A stretch of DNA of 64,000 bases, from the NCBI GenBank assembly GCA_018806985.1, contig JADANN010000409.1, positions 1,488,001 to 1,552,000 on the forward strand. The letters are read 5' to 3'. How positions within the stretch are numbered: position 1 is the stretch's first letter; every line of letters starts with the position of its first letter. Of this stretch, positions 1 to 11,129 are shown in pieces. The notes beneath the pieces are model-generated. The model saw only the letters and a program-made list of their open reading frames with translations. It had not been told where the DNA came from and made no database searches. Made by a program: the position numbers and the translations under genes. The stretch comes from Angiostrongylus vasorum. Its lineage: Eukaryota > Nematoda > Chromadorea > Rhabditida > Metastrongylidae.

Positions 1-160
1 ATTATACATCAAAGCGCTTCTTCCAAATATATCAGCCACTTGTTTCAGCACTGATAAAGATCTGTTAACGAATGACCCAATATTTAGCATTGAGAAAATA
101 TGCTTTTACTGAGATCCCTGATAAAAAGAAACCTTAAGTAACGCTCTATAAGTAAAGTAC

Positions 161-351
161 CTTGTGCTGTTTAAGGAGATATGCCATCAGTAGGCAAAGG
201 CCACCATCTTGAACAATCCAGTACACATCTATGAATCCAGACATTTTGAAAACGCTTGATGGGAAATCAGTTATTCCTTTTGCAACTAGCAAGCACATAT
301 CCATGGCGCATGCTACGTGCAGTTTATCTATAAAAGAAAGGATCTGAGTTC
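161..351 (-). CDS. kcc: kcc exon 13: C-terminal domain, last exon inside window
   Basis: Residues about 778-841: [20 protein letters not shown] and [20 protein letters not shown] then KQHK, matching the FIDTVR...IDVWWIVHDGG segment of KCCs. Acceptor GTCGCTCAG, donor GTACTT. Ends in phase 0, so the gene continues left of position 1. Positions 1-160 show no further exon I can support. Confidence 0.93.
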
Positions 352-3300
352 CTGAGCGACAAACGAGAAACCCATACTTCCGTGGTTACAAAAATGTGCT
401 TAAAATAAAATCGCTCGAGGTAATATAAAAAATGACTTGTTATGAAGCAACTATTTTTGACAGATGTGTGGAACAGACGTAGGTAACAACAATAACGGCG
501 CTGTGAATGACAGAAGTATAATACAACTAATGAATCCGTTATAAAGAACAGAATAAAAGCGCTAAAAGCAGCCGGCGTTGATCAATCCCTGAGCAGTGCG
601 CCATACCTTTGACTTCATTTAGCATCGTCTGAATTTGACTGAATGCATATCTGACCCTTACAATGACTCGCAGTGGTCTATCGTTGTATGGAGTCAGTGC
701 TGCTATCCTCCCAGACAAGTCTGGTACCAATTTGCCGACCCCGGAGGAATGGAGGGCTTGGTGGGCCAGGGGCGCAGGGATCGATTCCACGTGTGTGTAG
801 CAGGGCGCCTCCGACCACTGCGTCACACGCGCCCAAAGAATAGAATACCCTACAAAAACTACTAACCTAAAAAAGCCAGGGAGAACTAACCGGTGAATGT
901 GTTATATTCCGAGTCACTGCTCTCGGACGACCCACGCTCGTGAACTGGCCATGAGATCAGCATTGTATTTGGCTTGAGACCACCCAGACCAACCGACTGG
1001 ATAAGTGTTGACATCGACCCAGCAATCTGGTCTTCTTCGTGTACAAGTGTCTTTGCGAAACCACGCAATCGAACCTGATTCATATCAAAGTCCATTCGCG
1101 ATTTAATCTGCTGTGCTCGTTTTCTGTCATCGAGACTGGTGACACTTCCTCTTATGAAGGATGTGACAACTGTAAGCCCCCTTCCAGCTTTGAGCTGTGA
1201 TGCGAGGTTGAGAAGATTAAGATAGCGAACATCAAGCAGTTCCTTACTCCATGGCATTGAAAGAATCAACAAAAGTTGTGGACGCCAGTTTTTCGGATGA
1301 GGTTCTTTGTCTTCGATTTTCATTAACGAATATTGAGCAGTTGTAAGTGCTAATCCACGGATACCATCACCCCATTCCTTTTTAGCACCTTTCCACTCCA
1401 CATATTTGTAGATAATAAGACAGAGGAATATAGATATAAGAGCGTAGTCCCAATGAGTTGAAAACATAATGAAGAAGCATAATGCTGCACCAAGAAGTGA
1501 CAACGACCAGTGATAATATGTGAAACGAGGACGCCAGTTAGGTGCACCAAGAAGTGAATGTAGAGTGCAGATGATGTTAACGAAAGCATAGCACATCAAG
1601 AAGAAGAAATCAACGACCGCTGCAATGCTGTCCATAGCACCCAACAGGATAGCCAGTTCTGCTATTATAGTTGTAACGATTAGACCCATAAAAGGTTCAT
1701 TATTCTTCGTGACCTTTTTAAACGGGTTGAGGATAGGAATAACATCATCCTTAGCAATACTTTGAAGCAGACGAGGAGCCGAACATAAGCACTGAAGCGC
1801 TGCCCCGAACGTTGATAGGAATGAACCGATGAGAAGAACCCAGGCGCTCGGCCATGATAAAGCTGCAACCACCATAGAACCACCCATTGACTGTCCATTC
1901 CTAAACAATAATCAAACCATACAGAACAGTGCCACAAATACTAAGGTACAAAGCTCAGGGTAACTCATGTAAACTCACTTATCCCTCAACACACTGCCAT
2001 CTATAGTAGCTCCAAAGACAAAAGCCAAGGAAAAGTAAATGAACGATGTAGTCAATGTTGCAGCTATTGTTCCTTTAGGAATTGACGTTTGAGGGTTCTT
2101 CAAATCACCTTAATGTAAATACTGATCAAAGTGACTTCCTTTTATGCTATTCACTAAAAAATAATGTCTATTTGTAAAACATAAGTCAACTTGTTCTGAA
2201 TGAACTGAAGTTAACAATGCGAATCAATAAAACCACAACTACGTACTAGAGATCTTCCGCACTTGCAGTGACATACTTACTTGGATATTTGGATGGCCTG
2301 TCTTCACTGGTTGTTCGGGCCCCAGCATAATTTCCATTTATTCGGAGTTTTTCTCGTCTAGTCGTTATGGTTCCCTGAAGTGCCGAGGTCATCCAGACAA
2401 AAGTCTGCCCCAGGTCGTCACCACCACAGGCAATCGCTGTCCTCGCTGATCAGCGAGATTTGCCACCATGCGATTAGTTTGGTACCAGGACGATGACAGC
2501 TCTTGATATTGATTTACTCTTAGCTGGGCTTCCTGACAGATACGCCGGACTCCTTCTCAGATTGGGAGATTTTGCTGGAGGGAAGAGTCCCCCCGCTGCA
2601 CATTGTAGCTCGACACCCAGGACCACCTCTCAGCTACGATGAAGCATTGAATCGTTGGGTGGCTTGCAGTAATTATAGCTTGGAAAGCAACAAAGCAACA
2701 ATGACAAAAGAAAGTCATAAAAAAATAAAAGAAATGATATGACCCACCACTCATGTTAGCACCAGTGAAAATTCCGGTGACGGCTGGAAAATAAATAGCA
2801 AGAAGAACCCAAAACGAGGTTCTCACATCCTAAAATAGGGCCATAGATAATTTATCCTTTCAAAACGCCCAGTGGGAAGGCCAAAATGCTAACCTGGAAG
2901 ACGTCGCGCTTACGATCGGCCTTATCGTCAATTGTGGTGTAGAATTTATCCACATACTGTGGTCCGAGATTTTCTCAAATAAAAGAAAATGGGGAATGTA
3001 GCACAATTCCTCGGAAGAACAGAAGTTAGGGCACCAAAATAAGATTTCACGTAAAATCTCACCCATAAGAGCGTAACTCTTAAAACCAGGAAATCCATTG
3101 ATACATGTTAAAGGAGTAGATAGCACGTCAGCTGAACAGTTCCCTCGCGGACAAAGGTTTTCCACCACAAAGGTGTTACTGAAAACTTGCAGTAAAGAAA
3201 AGAAACTCATGCACCTAATAAGTTCTGCAAATTTTTAGCTTAATGGCCCAAGAAAGCAACAGATTCGGTCTCTCGAATTATACTTTTCTAACGACCCGAC

Positions 3301-6300
3301 AAAACATATTGTGCAGATACTAGCATTCAATTCGTTTCCATTCATCCATATAGTACGAAGTTCCTTGTATTTTCGTGCACTTAGGCTGTTGCATGATGAC
3401 TTTTGGACTTCTGAATGTCGTTGAACGCTGAGCGAATCGATTCTCACAGTAATCTTGGGATAGCCATGCCAGGGGATTCTATTAACTTAATCACTGGCAG
3501 TCTCAGCTCTTTAAGATTGGATACAGCCTTTTCTCTACAAGTATAGCAACGATGCTATTTTTTTTATTTATTGCCTACTACAAATTTTCACGGCAGAGCA
3601 GCACGTGAAAAATACAACCACAATGATGCTGAGATATTTGCAAAACTCTGGACTGCAAGTGTCTGCGGTGAGGAACGAACGCGCTATTACCCTTTCCTGG
3701 CGCTAACACGTTCACCACCACACCATGCTGCTCCTTCGTTTCGGGTGTCTCTCAGCTAGTTTTGTTTGGTGAACGCGGTTAGCTCCTGGAAAGCGTAAAA
3801 GCGTCTTCGATCCCCACTGTACACATCTGTAGTTCGGAGTTTTATATCTCAGCATCATTGTGATTACAGCAACAATCTCCAAACCACGAAGTAATGACAG
3901 GAACGGACGGCTACGTGCATTCTGGCTGCTCTTAATTACAATTCACTAATCGTACAAAATTAAAAACGAAACAAAATTTTATAAGTCAAGGTTGTAAAGT
4001 CATTTCGACGATGTTGTACATAACCAAGATCTTCGTAGCAGCAAAGTGTAATACTCACTTCAGAGTACAGTAATCGCACATGTCGTAAATAGAGCCGTTG
4101 TCTCTTGGTATGACGAATTTCGACTGTAGAAGATGATCTCCATACAAACATACCCTGCAGGGAAACAATGGATAAACCATTTATTACACGAACTAATAAT
4201 CAGGTAGTCTACAAAGCACTATTGTATTTTATTTTCCATTTTTTGTATATATGTTGTCAAGTGTTTCATCTTGAATGCTTCGATACTTGGCAGCAAAATT
4301 TCCATTTTTCTCGAAGTTTTTTCTGGTTTGGCCATGGTGGCTACCTGTAGTCTCGAGGTCAGCCTGGCCAAAGTCTGCCTCAGGTCGTCACCACCACAAG
4401 CAGTCGCCGCCCTTATGGATTAGAGGGAGATTTGCCTCTAGGCGACTAGTTTGCTAGTAGGACGGTGATGGATCCTGCCATTGGATTACTCTTAGCTGGG
4501 CTTCCTAGTGGAAACGCCGGACTCCTTCTCAGCTTGGGAGGCCCTGCTAGGCGGAAAAATGCCTCCTATGTACATCGCAGCCCGACACCCAGGAACATCT
4601 CCCAGCCACGATGAGGGAGGCAAACCGTTGGGAGGAACTATTTAATCATCCTACGTAAACAAAAAATGTCTGCAAACAAAAGGCGCTAACCTAACCTTAG
4701 ACCAGCATCAGGGTTTACAGTCTTTTCGATACCACCTGCATAGCAAGCCAGAATCGACAGAATCACACAAAGTAAAGAAACCTTGAAAGAATTTAACACT
4801 ACATTTCAGAAAAAAGAAGACCGATACTTCAAAAAAGGTAAAGAGAAACGAACCGGGGCAAGCATCTGGACAAACTTCACTCCCATGGCAACAATAATAA
4901 ATTCTAGCAAAAGAAGTAATGTGGAATAGAAACGTAGATTGTTTGTCATCATTCCAAAAGCGCCTGTAAAATTAATTAAATCTGTCATCTAGAGTTCGAA
5001 CCTCATTATCCGATCGAAGATGAGGAACAGTCAACCTGTCTGAGAGTGTACCTCGGGGCCACCAATAGTTAAGCCAGGAAATATGTACAACTGGAATTAT
5101 ACAGTATACCTACACAGTGTACAAGTTCCATGAAGAGAAAGAAAGTCCTTACGAGAAGAATTTCTACGCCTCCGACGAGATACATTGAAGCTGCAACGGT
5201 GTTTGCCAAATAGAACAGTAAGCCTACAGCAGAGCCGAACTCAGGCCCAAGATTCCTTGATATCATAAAATATGCTCCACCGCTTTCGACAACACCGTTC
5301 GTAGCTACCGCAGAAATCGAGATACACGTCAAGAATGTCTGGAATAATCTTGAAGACGTGAAAAACAATGAGCGTAACTTGACTACTTAACGATCTATGG
5401 AAAAACATGCAATAAAAAAAACAGAAGGAGATAGAGCTCTCGGCGTTGATCGGTCCCCTGAGGGATGCACCATTTATTCGACTTCGTTAAGCACCACTGA
5501 AGGTGATTGAATGCATATCTGGCCTTTGCAATGAATTGCGGTGGCTTACCCATGTATCGAACCAGTGCTGCAATCTTCCCAGACAAGTCTGGCACCAATT
5601 TCTCGACCCATCCTGCAGGGATGGATTGGTGCGCCAGGGGCGCTGCAATCGAGCCTGTGTGTATTGCAGGGCGCTTCCGACTACTGCGCCACACGCGCCC
5701 TTTTGCAACCAATAGCATCCTAATTTCGATGTCCACTTTTTTATAGCTTCATATCGTAAGTTTTCAATGTTTAGGTTTAGCTCACTAACACATAGACAAC
5801 ACAGGAACAGAAGAACAAATGTCTGGCCGAGTCCAGCGATTCCAACCACCCAAAACAAACGAATGAACATTGTGACACCCAGAATATGTTGAATCGTTGG
5901 TAAATACACACCAAGCATAACGCCGAGATCTGCCTGAAATATTCCAGAACTTGTTGTATCACATGTAGTACCCTGCCATGAAAAATTATAATAGGCAGTG
6001 AATAAAAAAAAGTTAACATTGTGATTTCGATTACAGCTTCAGTATGACTGGGTTCGTTGCGAGTTATGTTCCCTAGATCAACCCTGTCGACGAATGATTG
6101 CTGATGGCTCCAATCGATCAAACTAACTGAGAGTCAGACGAAACGAAGGGTCCGCATGGTGTGGTGGTGAACGCGTTAGCCGCCGGAAAGGGTAATAGCG
6201 CGTTCGTTCCCCACCGCAAACACCTGCGGTCCGGAGTTTCGCAAATATATCAGCATCATGTGATTGTATTTTAGAACTCTTTACTATCACTACATTTCGA

Positions 6301-7367
6301 TCATGAAATCCTATGAAAAACAAAGTGCTTCAGTAGCAGTAGGAACAAACTCTTAATCGAAGAACTACAAGCAGGCATTTCACTCCCACAGTTAGATATC
6401 CTTAACAAGTATCTACAGATTTGGCTTGGATGCTTGGATAACTGGATGGCCTGTCTTCACTGGTTGTTCGGGCTCCAGCATAATTTTCATTTTTTCGGAG
6501 TTTTGCTGGTTTAGTCTTTATGGTCCCCCTGAAGTCTCGAGGTCATGCAGGCTAAAGTCTGGCCCACGTCATCACCACCACAGGCAACTGCTGCACATCA
6601 CTGGATCAGATGGAGATTGGTCATCATGCGACTAGTTTGATACCAGCACGGTAGTGGACCCCTGTTATTGGTTAACTTTTAGCTAGGCTTCCTGATGGAA
6701 ACGTCACGTCGGAGTCCTTCTCAACCTACGAGACCCTGCTGGGAGAGGAATCTCCACGCTGTACATCGCAGCCCGACACCCAGGAACACCTCCCAGCCAA
6801 GATGAGGCGGTAAACGGTTGCGAAAAGAGATTTGGCTAGAACTAAAAAAATAATTTGGAGAAAATAGCTAAACGTTCAAGAAGACAAGATATGTAAAAAA
6901 AAATAAAAACAAAGACGAAAAAAATGTTTCACACCTTTTTCTTCTGGTTCTCGCTTTGCATTCGCTCAAGTGGCCCAGGTGTTGTATGTGCTTTGAGGTA
7001 ACTCGAGAAGAATGGCATGGAGGGTTCTTCGAAAAGAGCCAGGTTGTGATTCCCAGCATCTTTGCCACCCCACGCAAATAGCTCTTCTAAAAAAATAGAG
7101 TTTTAACGTATAAAAATTGAAGAGAGAAAAAAACCATAACGTAAACAATTTTTGTTTCTGAGCTCAGTTAACCCACTAAAACCCACTGTGGCTATTTGTT
7201 CGTGACATGGCGGTGCTGCTGGGATGTGTGTGATTGAGATCAACATTAAGAGTAAACCGTGATCCGTGTTTCTGAACGGAAGTGGGAGAAGCCGTGGAGG
7301 GTAGGAGCTCGTGGTCTTCATCTTTGATGACAGGTGGCCCGTGTCGTTTCTCGGCACCACTGAGCAT
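161..7367 (-). CDS. kcc: K-Cl cotransporter (SLC12A4-7/KCC family), 13 exons, 3' end outside window
   Basis: Electroneutral K+/Cl- symporter of the plasma membrane. In nematode neurons and glia, family members lower intracellular chloride. Joined exons (7367-7187, 7086-6935, 5933-5790, 5338-5153, 5090-5036, 4963-4854, 4781-4696, 3178-3063, 2973-2894, 2829-2748, 2108-1979, 1900-891, 351-161) give 2523 nt, 841 codons without a stop, and every junction keeps phase. Family marks: NLALFEE in the N-terminal tail, [14 protein letters not shown] (TM1), [16 protein letters not shown] (TM3), a large extracellular loop with several cysteines (CPRGNC, TC), [23 protein letters not shown]-like [29 protein letters not shown] and [12 protein letters not shown] in the C-terminal cytoplasmic domain. 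KCCs are usually about 1000-1150 residues, so roughly 250 C-terminal residues lie left of position 1. The ATG at 7367 has an in-frame TAA 18 nt upstream; an earlier spliced exon is still possible. Paralogue (kcc-1, -2 or -3) not resolved. Introns hold several SINE-A, family B and family C copies. Confidence 0.95.
556..834 (-). mobile_element. SINE-A copy 1 (kcc intron 12)
   Basis: tRNA-headed SINE, head at 834. Flanked by direct repeats AAAGAAYAGAATA (543-555 and 835-847, one mismatch). Same sense as kcc. Confidence 0.85.
891..1900 (-). CDS. kcc: kcc exon 12: last membrane helices and C-terminal domain
   Basis: Large 1010-nt exon, residues about 441-777: [91 protein letters not shown]. Acceptor TTGTTTAG, donor GTTAGT. 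Confidence 0.96.
1979..2108 (-). CDS. kcc: kcc exon 11
   Basis: [17 protein letters not shown] to [13 protein letters not shown], the IPxGT motif and following membrane segment. Acceptor CATTAAG, donor GTGAGT. Confidence 0.93.
2278..2665 (-). mobile_element. Family B retroposon copy 1 (kcc intron 10)
   Basis: Tail complement ACTTGGATATTTGGATGG at left, head near 2660; kcc sense. Confidence 0.85.
2748..2829 (-). CDS. kcc: kcc exon 10
   Basis: [20 protein letters not shown] then FTGANMSG; family equivalent [23 protein letters not shown]. Acceptor TATTTTAG, donor GTGGGT. Confidence 0.93.
2894..2973 (-). CDS. kcc: kcc exon 9: end of extracellular loop
   Basis: [17 protein letters not shown] to RDVFQ. 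The intron before it is only about 89 nt. Acceptor TTTGAG is weak, donor GTTAGC. The choice is fixed by phase on both sides. Confidence 0.78.
3063..3178 (-). CDS. kcc: kcc exon 8: extracellular loop
   Basis: Residues about 305-343 with CPRGNC and TC, cysteines expected of the large KCC extracellular loop, plus PGFKSYALM. Acceptor GTTTTCAG, donor GTGAGA. Confidence 0.85.
3561..3865. mobile_element. Family C foldback copy 1 (kcc intron 7)
   Basis: Arm CAATGATGCTGAGATATTTG from 3621 pairs with the arm ending AGCATCATTG at 3860; diverged loop between them. Confidence 0.7.
4265..4640 (-). mobile_element. Family B copy 2 (kcc intron 7)
   Basis: Head AACGGTTTGCCTCCCTCATC (minus strand) at about 4635. 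The tail side is eroded. Confidence 0.82.
4696..4781 (-). CDS. kcc: kcc exon 7
   Basis: [20 protein letters not shown], a membrane segment leading into the big extracellular loop. Acceptor TTTCAAG, donor GTTAGG. Confidence 0.9.
4854..4963 (-). CDS. kcc: kcc exon 6
   Basis: [17 protein letters not shown] through VKFVQMLAP, equal to the MLNNMRVYGT...VGVKYVNK region of vertebrate KCCs. Acceptor TTTTACAG, unusual donor GTTCGT. Confidence 0.9.
5036..5090 (-). CDS. kcc: kcc exon 5: short linker exon
   Basis: Residues 222-240, [19 protein letters not shown]. Too short to stand out alone. It is required to join exons 4 and 6 in phase and matches the YIxP stretch after EILL in KCCs. Acceptor AATTCCAG, donor GTTGAC. 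Confidence 0.75.
5153..5338 (-). CDS. kcc: kcc exon 4: TM2-TM4 core
   Basis: Residues 160-221, [19 protein letters not shown] through [34 protein letters not shown] is a KCC hallmark near the ion-binding site. Acceptor ATTCCAG, donor GTAAGG. Confidence 0.95.
5436..5700 (-). mobile_element. SINE-A copy 2 (kcc intron 3)
   Basis: Head complement GCGCCACACGCGCCC ends at 5700; tail AGCTCTCGGCGTTGATC. Between kcc exons 3 and 4, in kcc sense. Confidence 0.85.
5790..5933 (-). CDS. kcc: kcc exon 3: TM1 and start of TM2
   Basis: Residues 112-159, [19 protein letters not shown] through [12 protein letters not shown]. Acceptor ATTTCAG, donor GTTAGT. A 48-codon exon in phase 0 on both sides. Confidence 0.93.
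5965..6275. mobile_element. Family C copy 2 (kcc intron 2)
   Basis: One flank with ATAATAGGCAGTGAATAAA and one arm (CGAAACGAAGGGTCCGCATG to ATATCAGCATCAT). Confidence 0.7.
6427..6827 (-). mobile_element. Family B copy 3 (kcc intron 2) with perfect 10-bp duplication
   Basis: AGATTTGGCT at 6417-6426 and 6828-6837. Tail of TTGGAT-containing repeats at the left. Confidence 0.88.
6935..7086 (-). CDS. kcc: kcc exon 2: conserved N-terminal segment
   Basis: Residues about 61-111. Encodes [17 protein letters not shown], matching the NMALFEEE segment that precedes TM1 in KCCs. Acceptor TTTTTTTAG, donor GTGTGA. Confidence 0.85.
7187..7367 (-). CDS. kcc: kcc exon 1: N-terminal cytoplasmic tail, candidate start
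   Basis: Begins [12 protein letters not shown] and is polar and disordered, as expected of a KCC N-terminus. The donor must be the GTGGGT at 7181-7186, because only that phase joins exon 2 in frame (TNSH|KELFAWGG); reading through meets a TAG. The start is the first in-frame ATG after an upstream TAA. Confidence 0.75.
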
Positions 7368-8038
7368 CGCTACGTTAATAAATTAGGTGAACGCTATCAC
7401 CTTTCTAAATACATCGAATTACTTCGTTGAACAAGCCCCTACACATTTATCGCCTGCTTAAGGCCTTGGATATGAAAGTGATAAAACAAACAGAGCTGCT
7501 CGGAAGAACGACGATGCCACAACGACTGAAATCTACTCCGCTCATAGCACATTCACGATGACATTTGATGATTCTAATGCATATACGGAAGTGGAAACTA
7601 ACTCAGCAATTCCATTCTAAACAGACATATCTCAGCTTACAGCAAACTTCATCAGTACATTCGTGCCGGCATGAACAACATATGACTCATGCGTGTTGGA
7701 GCACTCCAGTTTGTATGAGTTCTATATCACTCATTCCTTCTCAAGTTGTTTCGTTTACCGCGTCAATATCTCTTGCGATATTTGTAGCATAACATCGATC
7801 TCCCCTACTCAGTCATATTGTTTTTTATGCCAAGAAAAGCTATTTCCTAAGTATAACAAATTGAGGGAAAACGCCTTCTGGCAGAGGTAGCGATTGATAC
7901 CCTGAGCAGTGAAAACTAGGGTCTTTTCACGCGACTCACGAATGCGTTCAGTATGAAAACCATCTGAATCTACAAATCTTTGGCAACAAAAGATCGATTC
8001 TATATGATACGATGATAATTCTTAAAGCTAAAGTAGTT
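7368..8038. other. Region upstream of kcc, no feature seen
   Basis: A+T-rich DNA 5' of the kcc start. A promoter would be expected here, but I see no specific element. Confidence 0.4.
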
Positions 8039-8312
8039 CTTGGCACGTGTACCGCAGTGATCGGAGCCACCCTGCAACACATATGAGATCGATCGCCGCG
8101 CCCCAGGCCAACCAAGCTCTCCATCCCCCGGGTCGGCAAATTGTTACGAAACTTGTCTGGGACGATAGCAGCACTGGATCGATACATCGGTAGACCACTG
8201 CGAATAATTGTTAAGGCCATATATGCATTCAGTGATGTCAAGCGATGCTTCATGAAGTCGAATGCATAGCGCATGCCTCAGGGAATGACCAACAACAACA
8301 GCTTTATCCTGT
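8039..8312 (+). mobile_element. SINE-A copy 3
   Basis: Head GGCACGTGTACCGCAGTGAT, B box GAGATCGATCGCC; tail CAACAGCTTTATCC. Confidence 0.8.
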
Positions 8313-9251
8313 ATTTCTTTTTAAGGTAGTTCTTTTTCCTTGTTATTTTGTCGTGTGGACTTACTCCTACGTGGCAGACTGAATGAACAAGCGGGATTTC
8401 GCACATCACCACTCGATGATGTCCTCGAAGGCGTCAATGACTTGGAATGACTGACCCCCTTAGGTCAGAACTTTTAAATTCTCCTTGTCGCATATTTTTC
8501 AATATTCAGTTGAAAAGGACTAAAATAGACGCAACACTTCAGACATTGCGCAGACTTTTACAAGAGAACCACAAAGCCTCTTCATGGAGTTCTTTAAGTT
8601 TCCAATTCACCAAACATCCAAATTATCGAAAACTTCTCGTTAACACAAAGCTTAAACGAGAGTTTCCCTTACTGCATAATCCATAGAGAGCAAAAATGAA
8701 CTGAACCGTAGCAAAAGGATCTCCTTAGCCGTCAGCAGTTCCGGTCCCGTTATTTCCCTGGGGTTAAAAACTAAGGATAAATTTGCTTTGATGAAGAGAA
8801 GACGTCTCATTGCGACATTCAACAGGTGAAAAACATCTGATTTTTTCTGCGAATTTATTGACCGAAGAAAAATTACGGCAGTAAAACAGATCCTGAACAA
8901 ATAGGAAGAACTCCAGGTGCCAGCGGATTGTAATAACCAGAGCACTTATTCATAGCATTATTCATACATTGATAGCGAATATTTCATAAAACAAAGTCAT
9001 TGGAATGTAATGCAAGGCAGAAGTAGGAAAAAAAACATAGGAAGCATGTTGTATTGATTTTTATGTGGGAAAGTCTGACTGGAAATCAGGTCAGAACTGG
9101 CAGCTTGTCGATTATATTTTAGTGATAAGTCTGAAGAAAATAACTTCCGGACGCATTAAATAACTGATAAGTGGCAGCCTTTTTGATCATTGGAGTCAAA
9201 AACAGAAGGAGAAGCAGCAAGTTATGCTTAAAAAGTTGGAAAGGAGTTAAA
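8313..9251. other. No feature seen
   Basis: Unremarkable A+T-rich sequence; open frames of up to 97 codons here lack splice context and look like chance. Confidence 0.4.
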
Positions 9252-9516
9252 AATAGCACTCGGCGTTGATCAATAACTGCGGGATGCCCCTTGCATTCGA
9301 CTTCATTAAGCCTTGTTGGAGGTAACTGAACGCCTATCTAGCCTTTACAATGACTCGCGGTGGCCTACTGATGTATCGAGCCAGTGCTGGTATCCACCTA
9401 GACAGGTCTGGTACCAATTTGCCGACCTTGGAGGGATGGAAGGCTTGATGGAACTGGTCCATGGGGATCGATCCCATGTGAATTTCAGGGCGCCTCCGAC
9501 AATTGCGCTACATGCT
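9252..9516 (-). mobile_element. SINE-A copy 4
   Basis: Full length, diverged; tail GCACTCGGCGTTGATC at the left, head at the right. Confidence 0.8.
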
Positions 9517-9777
9517 TCCATGGAAAGGGCTTGTTCAAGATAATCTCAGAATTTCTCCTAGCCGATTTCTTTATATTTTAACCAGTCCTTTGAAGCTGCT
9601 TTGCTATCAGAAAAAAGAAAAAGACACTGCTTATGAAGAGCTGTGTGAAACTTGTGAAATGCAATCACGGAGTGCAGATTGTTATTTGCAGCAACTACTT
9701 GCAGAGTTTCATATCATAAAGTGCGAACAATGAGGATGGTGTATACGTTAAAGTAAGATTTCGATATTTTCACTGGG

Positions 9778-10124
9778 GACAGAGCTGCTGATGGTGGAGA
9801 CGAAATTAGTCAGAAAAAAGAACCATAAGAGTTGCCCTTGTTGAGCTGACGCGAGGTTCTCATTAGATGTTCCTGAAAGGCGATGGCTGACTTCACAGCG
9901 ACTTAACCTGCGACTTGACTTCTTCAAAGCCGTTTCCGTTTTGTAAGGTTTCTTTACAAAACATCTTACAAAATGTAAACGGCTGTGAAGATGACGAAAT
10001 CGCCGAAAAGTAGGCCATCAAGTTTCAAGAGCACCTAGTAACAACCTTGCGTCAACTCAACAAGGACAACTCATATGGTCCCTTCCCTTAGACTGATTTC
10101 GTCTCCACCATCAGCAGCTCTGTC
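9778..10124. mobile_element. Foldback element with long terminal inverted repeats
   Basis: Ends GACAGAGCTGCTGATGGTGG (9778) and its complement (to 10124). Inner segments GTTGCCCTTGTTGAG and CTCAACAAGGACAAC also pair, so nearly the whole 347 bp can fold. No coding capacity; MITE-like. Confidence 0.7.
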
Positions 10125-10218
10125 TTGAATGGAAATGTCATCAAGTTTCAACAACACCTAAAAACAACGTTATCTCGAAAAAAAGCAGCTCGTAAGATTT
10201 AAATAAATTAATCATCAT

Positions 10219-10467
10219 TACACGTGCAATCGATCCCCTCGCCCATGGTTTACCAAACTTTCCATGTCTCCGAGGTCAGCAAATTGCTAACAAACTTGTC
10301 TGAGAGAATAGCAGCACTGGCTCGATACATCGGTAGGCCACCGCGAGTCATTGTAAACGCACAGGTATGCGTTCAATCGCCTCCAAACGAGCTTAATGAA
10401 GTCGAATGCATGGCACATCCCTCAGGGATTGATCAACGCCGAGAGCTTTGTCCTTTTTTATCCTCTT
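10219..10467 (+). mobile_element. SINE-A copy 5, 5' truncated
   Basis: Starts within the B box (GCAATCGATCCCC), lacks the A box, full body and tail to GAGAGCTTTGTCC. Confidence 0.8.
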
Positions 10468-10783
10468 AATCATCATTAATACAGAGGTCCATATAAAATC
10501 AATCTTTCGATTTGTTACGAGGTCATATGACTTTCCAAGATAGCGCACTGTCTGTGGTCATAACTGTAGAAATGGGACAGCAAGGCACTTCAGGTAACGA
10601 GTTACAGTTGAGAATAAGGACGAACAGTTAAGTACAATGAAGAGACATTTCAGCAGAACTAAAAAATGCTTGAAGAACTGATAAAGTACGACAAATACGG
10701 TTATCAGCGAAAGAAAAAGTGTTTTGCAACTATGGACTGTGCTTGTGAAAAACCTTCCAACAATGCCATGCATATTTACGATA

Positions 10784-11059
10784 ATAATAAAAACTATAAA
10801 GGTCTCGGCATTGATCAATCCCTTAAGGGATGCGCCATGCATTGGACTCCATTCGTAACATGATTGGTCAATGCATATCTGGCCTTTACAATGACTCGCG
10901 GTGGCCTACCGATGTATCGCGCCAGTGTTGCTATCCTCCCAGACAAGCCTGGAAACCAATTTGCCAACCGAGGAGAGCTGGCGGGCTTGGTGGGCCTACG
11001 ACACGGGGATCGATCCCATGTGTATTGCAGGGCGCCTCCAAGCACTGTGCTACACGTGC
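10784..11059 (-). mobile_element. SINE-A copy 6 with perfect 15-bp target-site duplication
   Basis: Flanked by identical TGCATATTTACGATA at 10769-10783 and 11060-11074. Together with its low divergence this marks it as a younger insertion. A-rich stretch next to the tail. Confidence 0.92.
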
Positions 11060-11129
11060 TGCATATTTACGATATAGCACATTATATGCGGTTTGTTACA
11101 AACTGCATGATGACATTGTAACTGAATAA

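Noticed and set aside
1..160. Next kcc exon
   Set aside because: No acceptor followed by a frame resembling the KCC C-terminus; the remaining exons should lie left of the window.
539..865. Open frames on both strands of 70-95 codons
   Set aside because: They lie wholly inside SINE-A copy 1. The same frames recur in every SINE-A copy (for example 5503-5746, 25336-25653, 51536-51834), so they are repeat sequence, not genes.
8652..8945. 97-codon minus frame
   Set aside because: Overlaps an equally long plus frame; no splice context and no recognisable domain.
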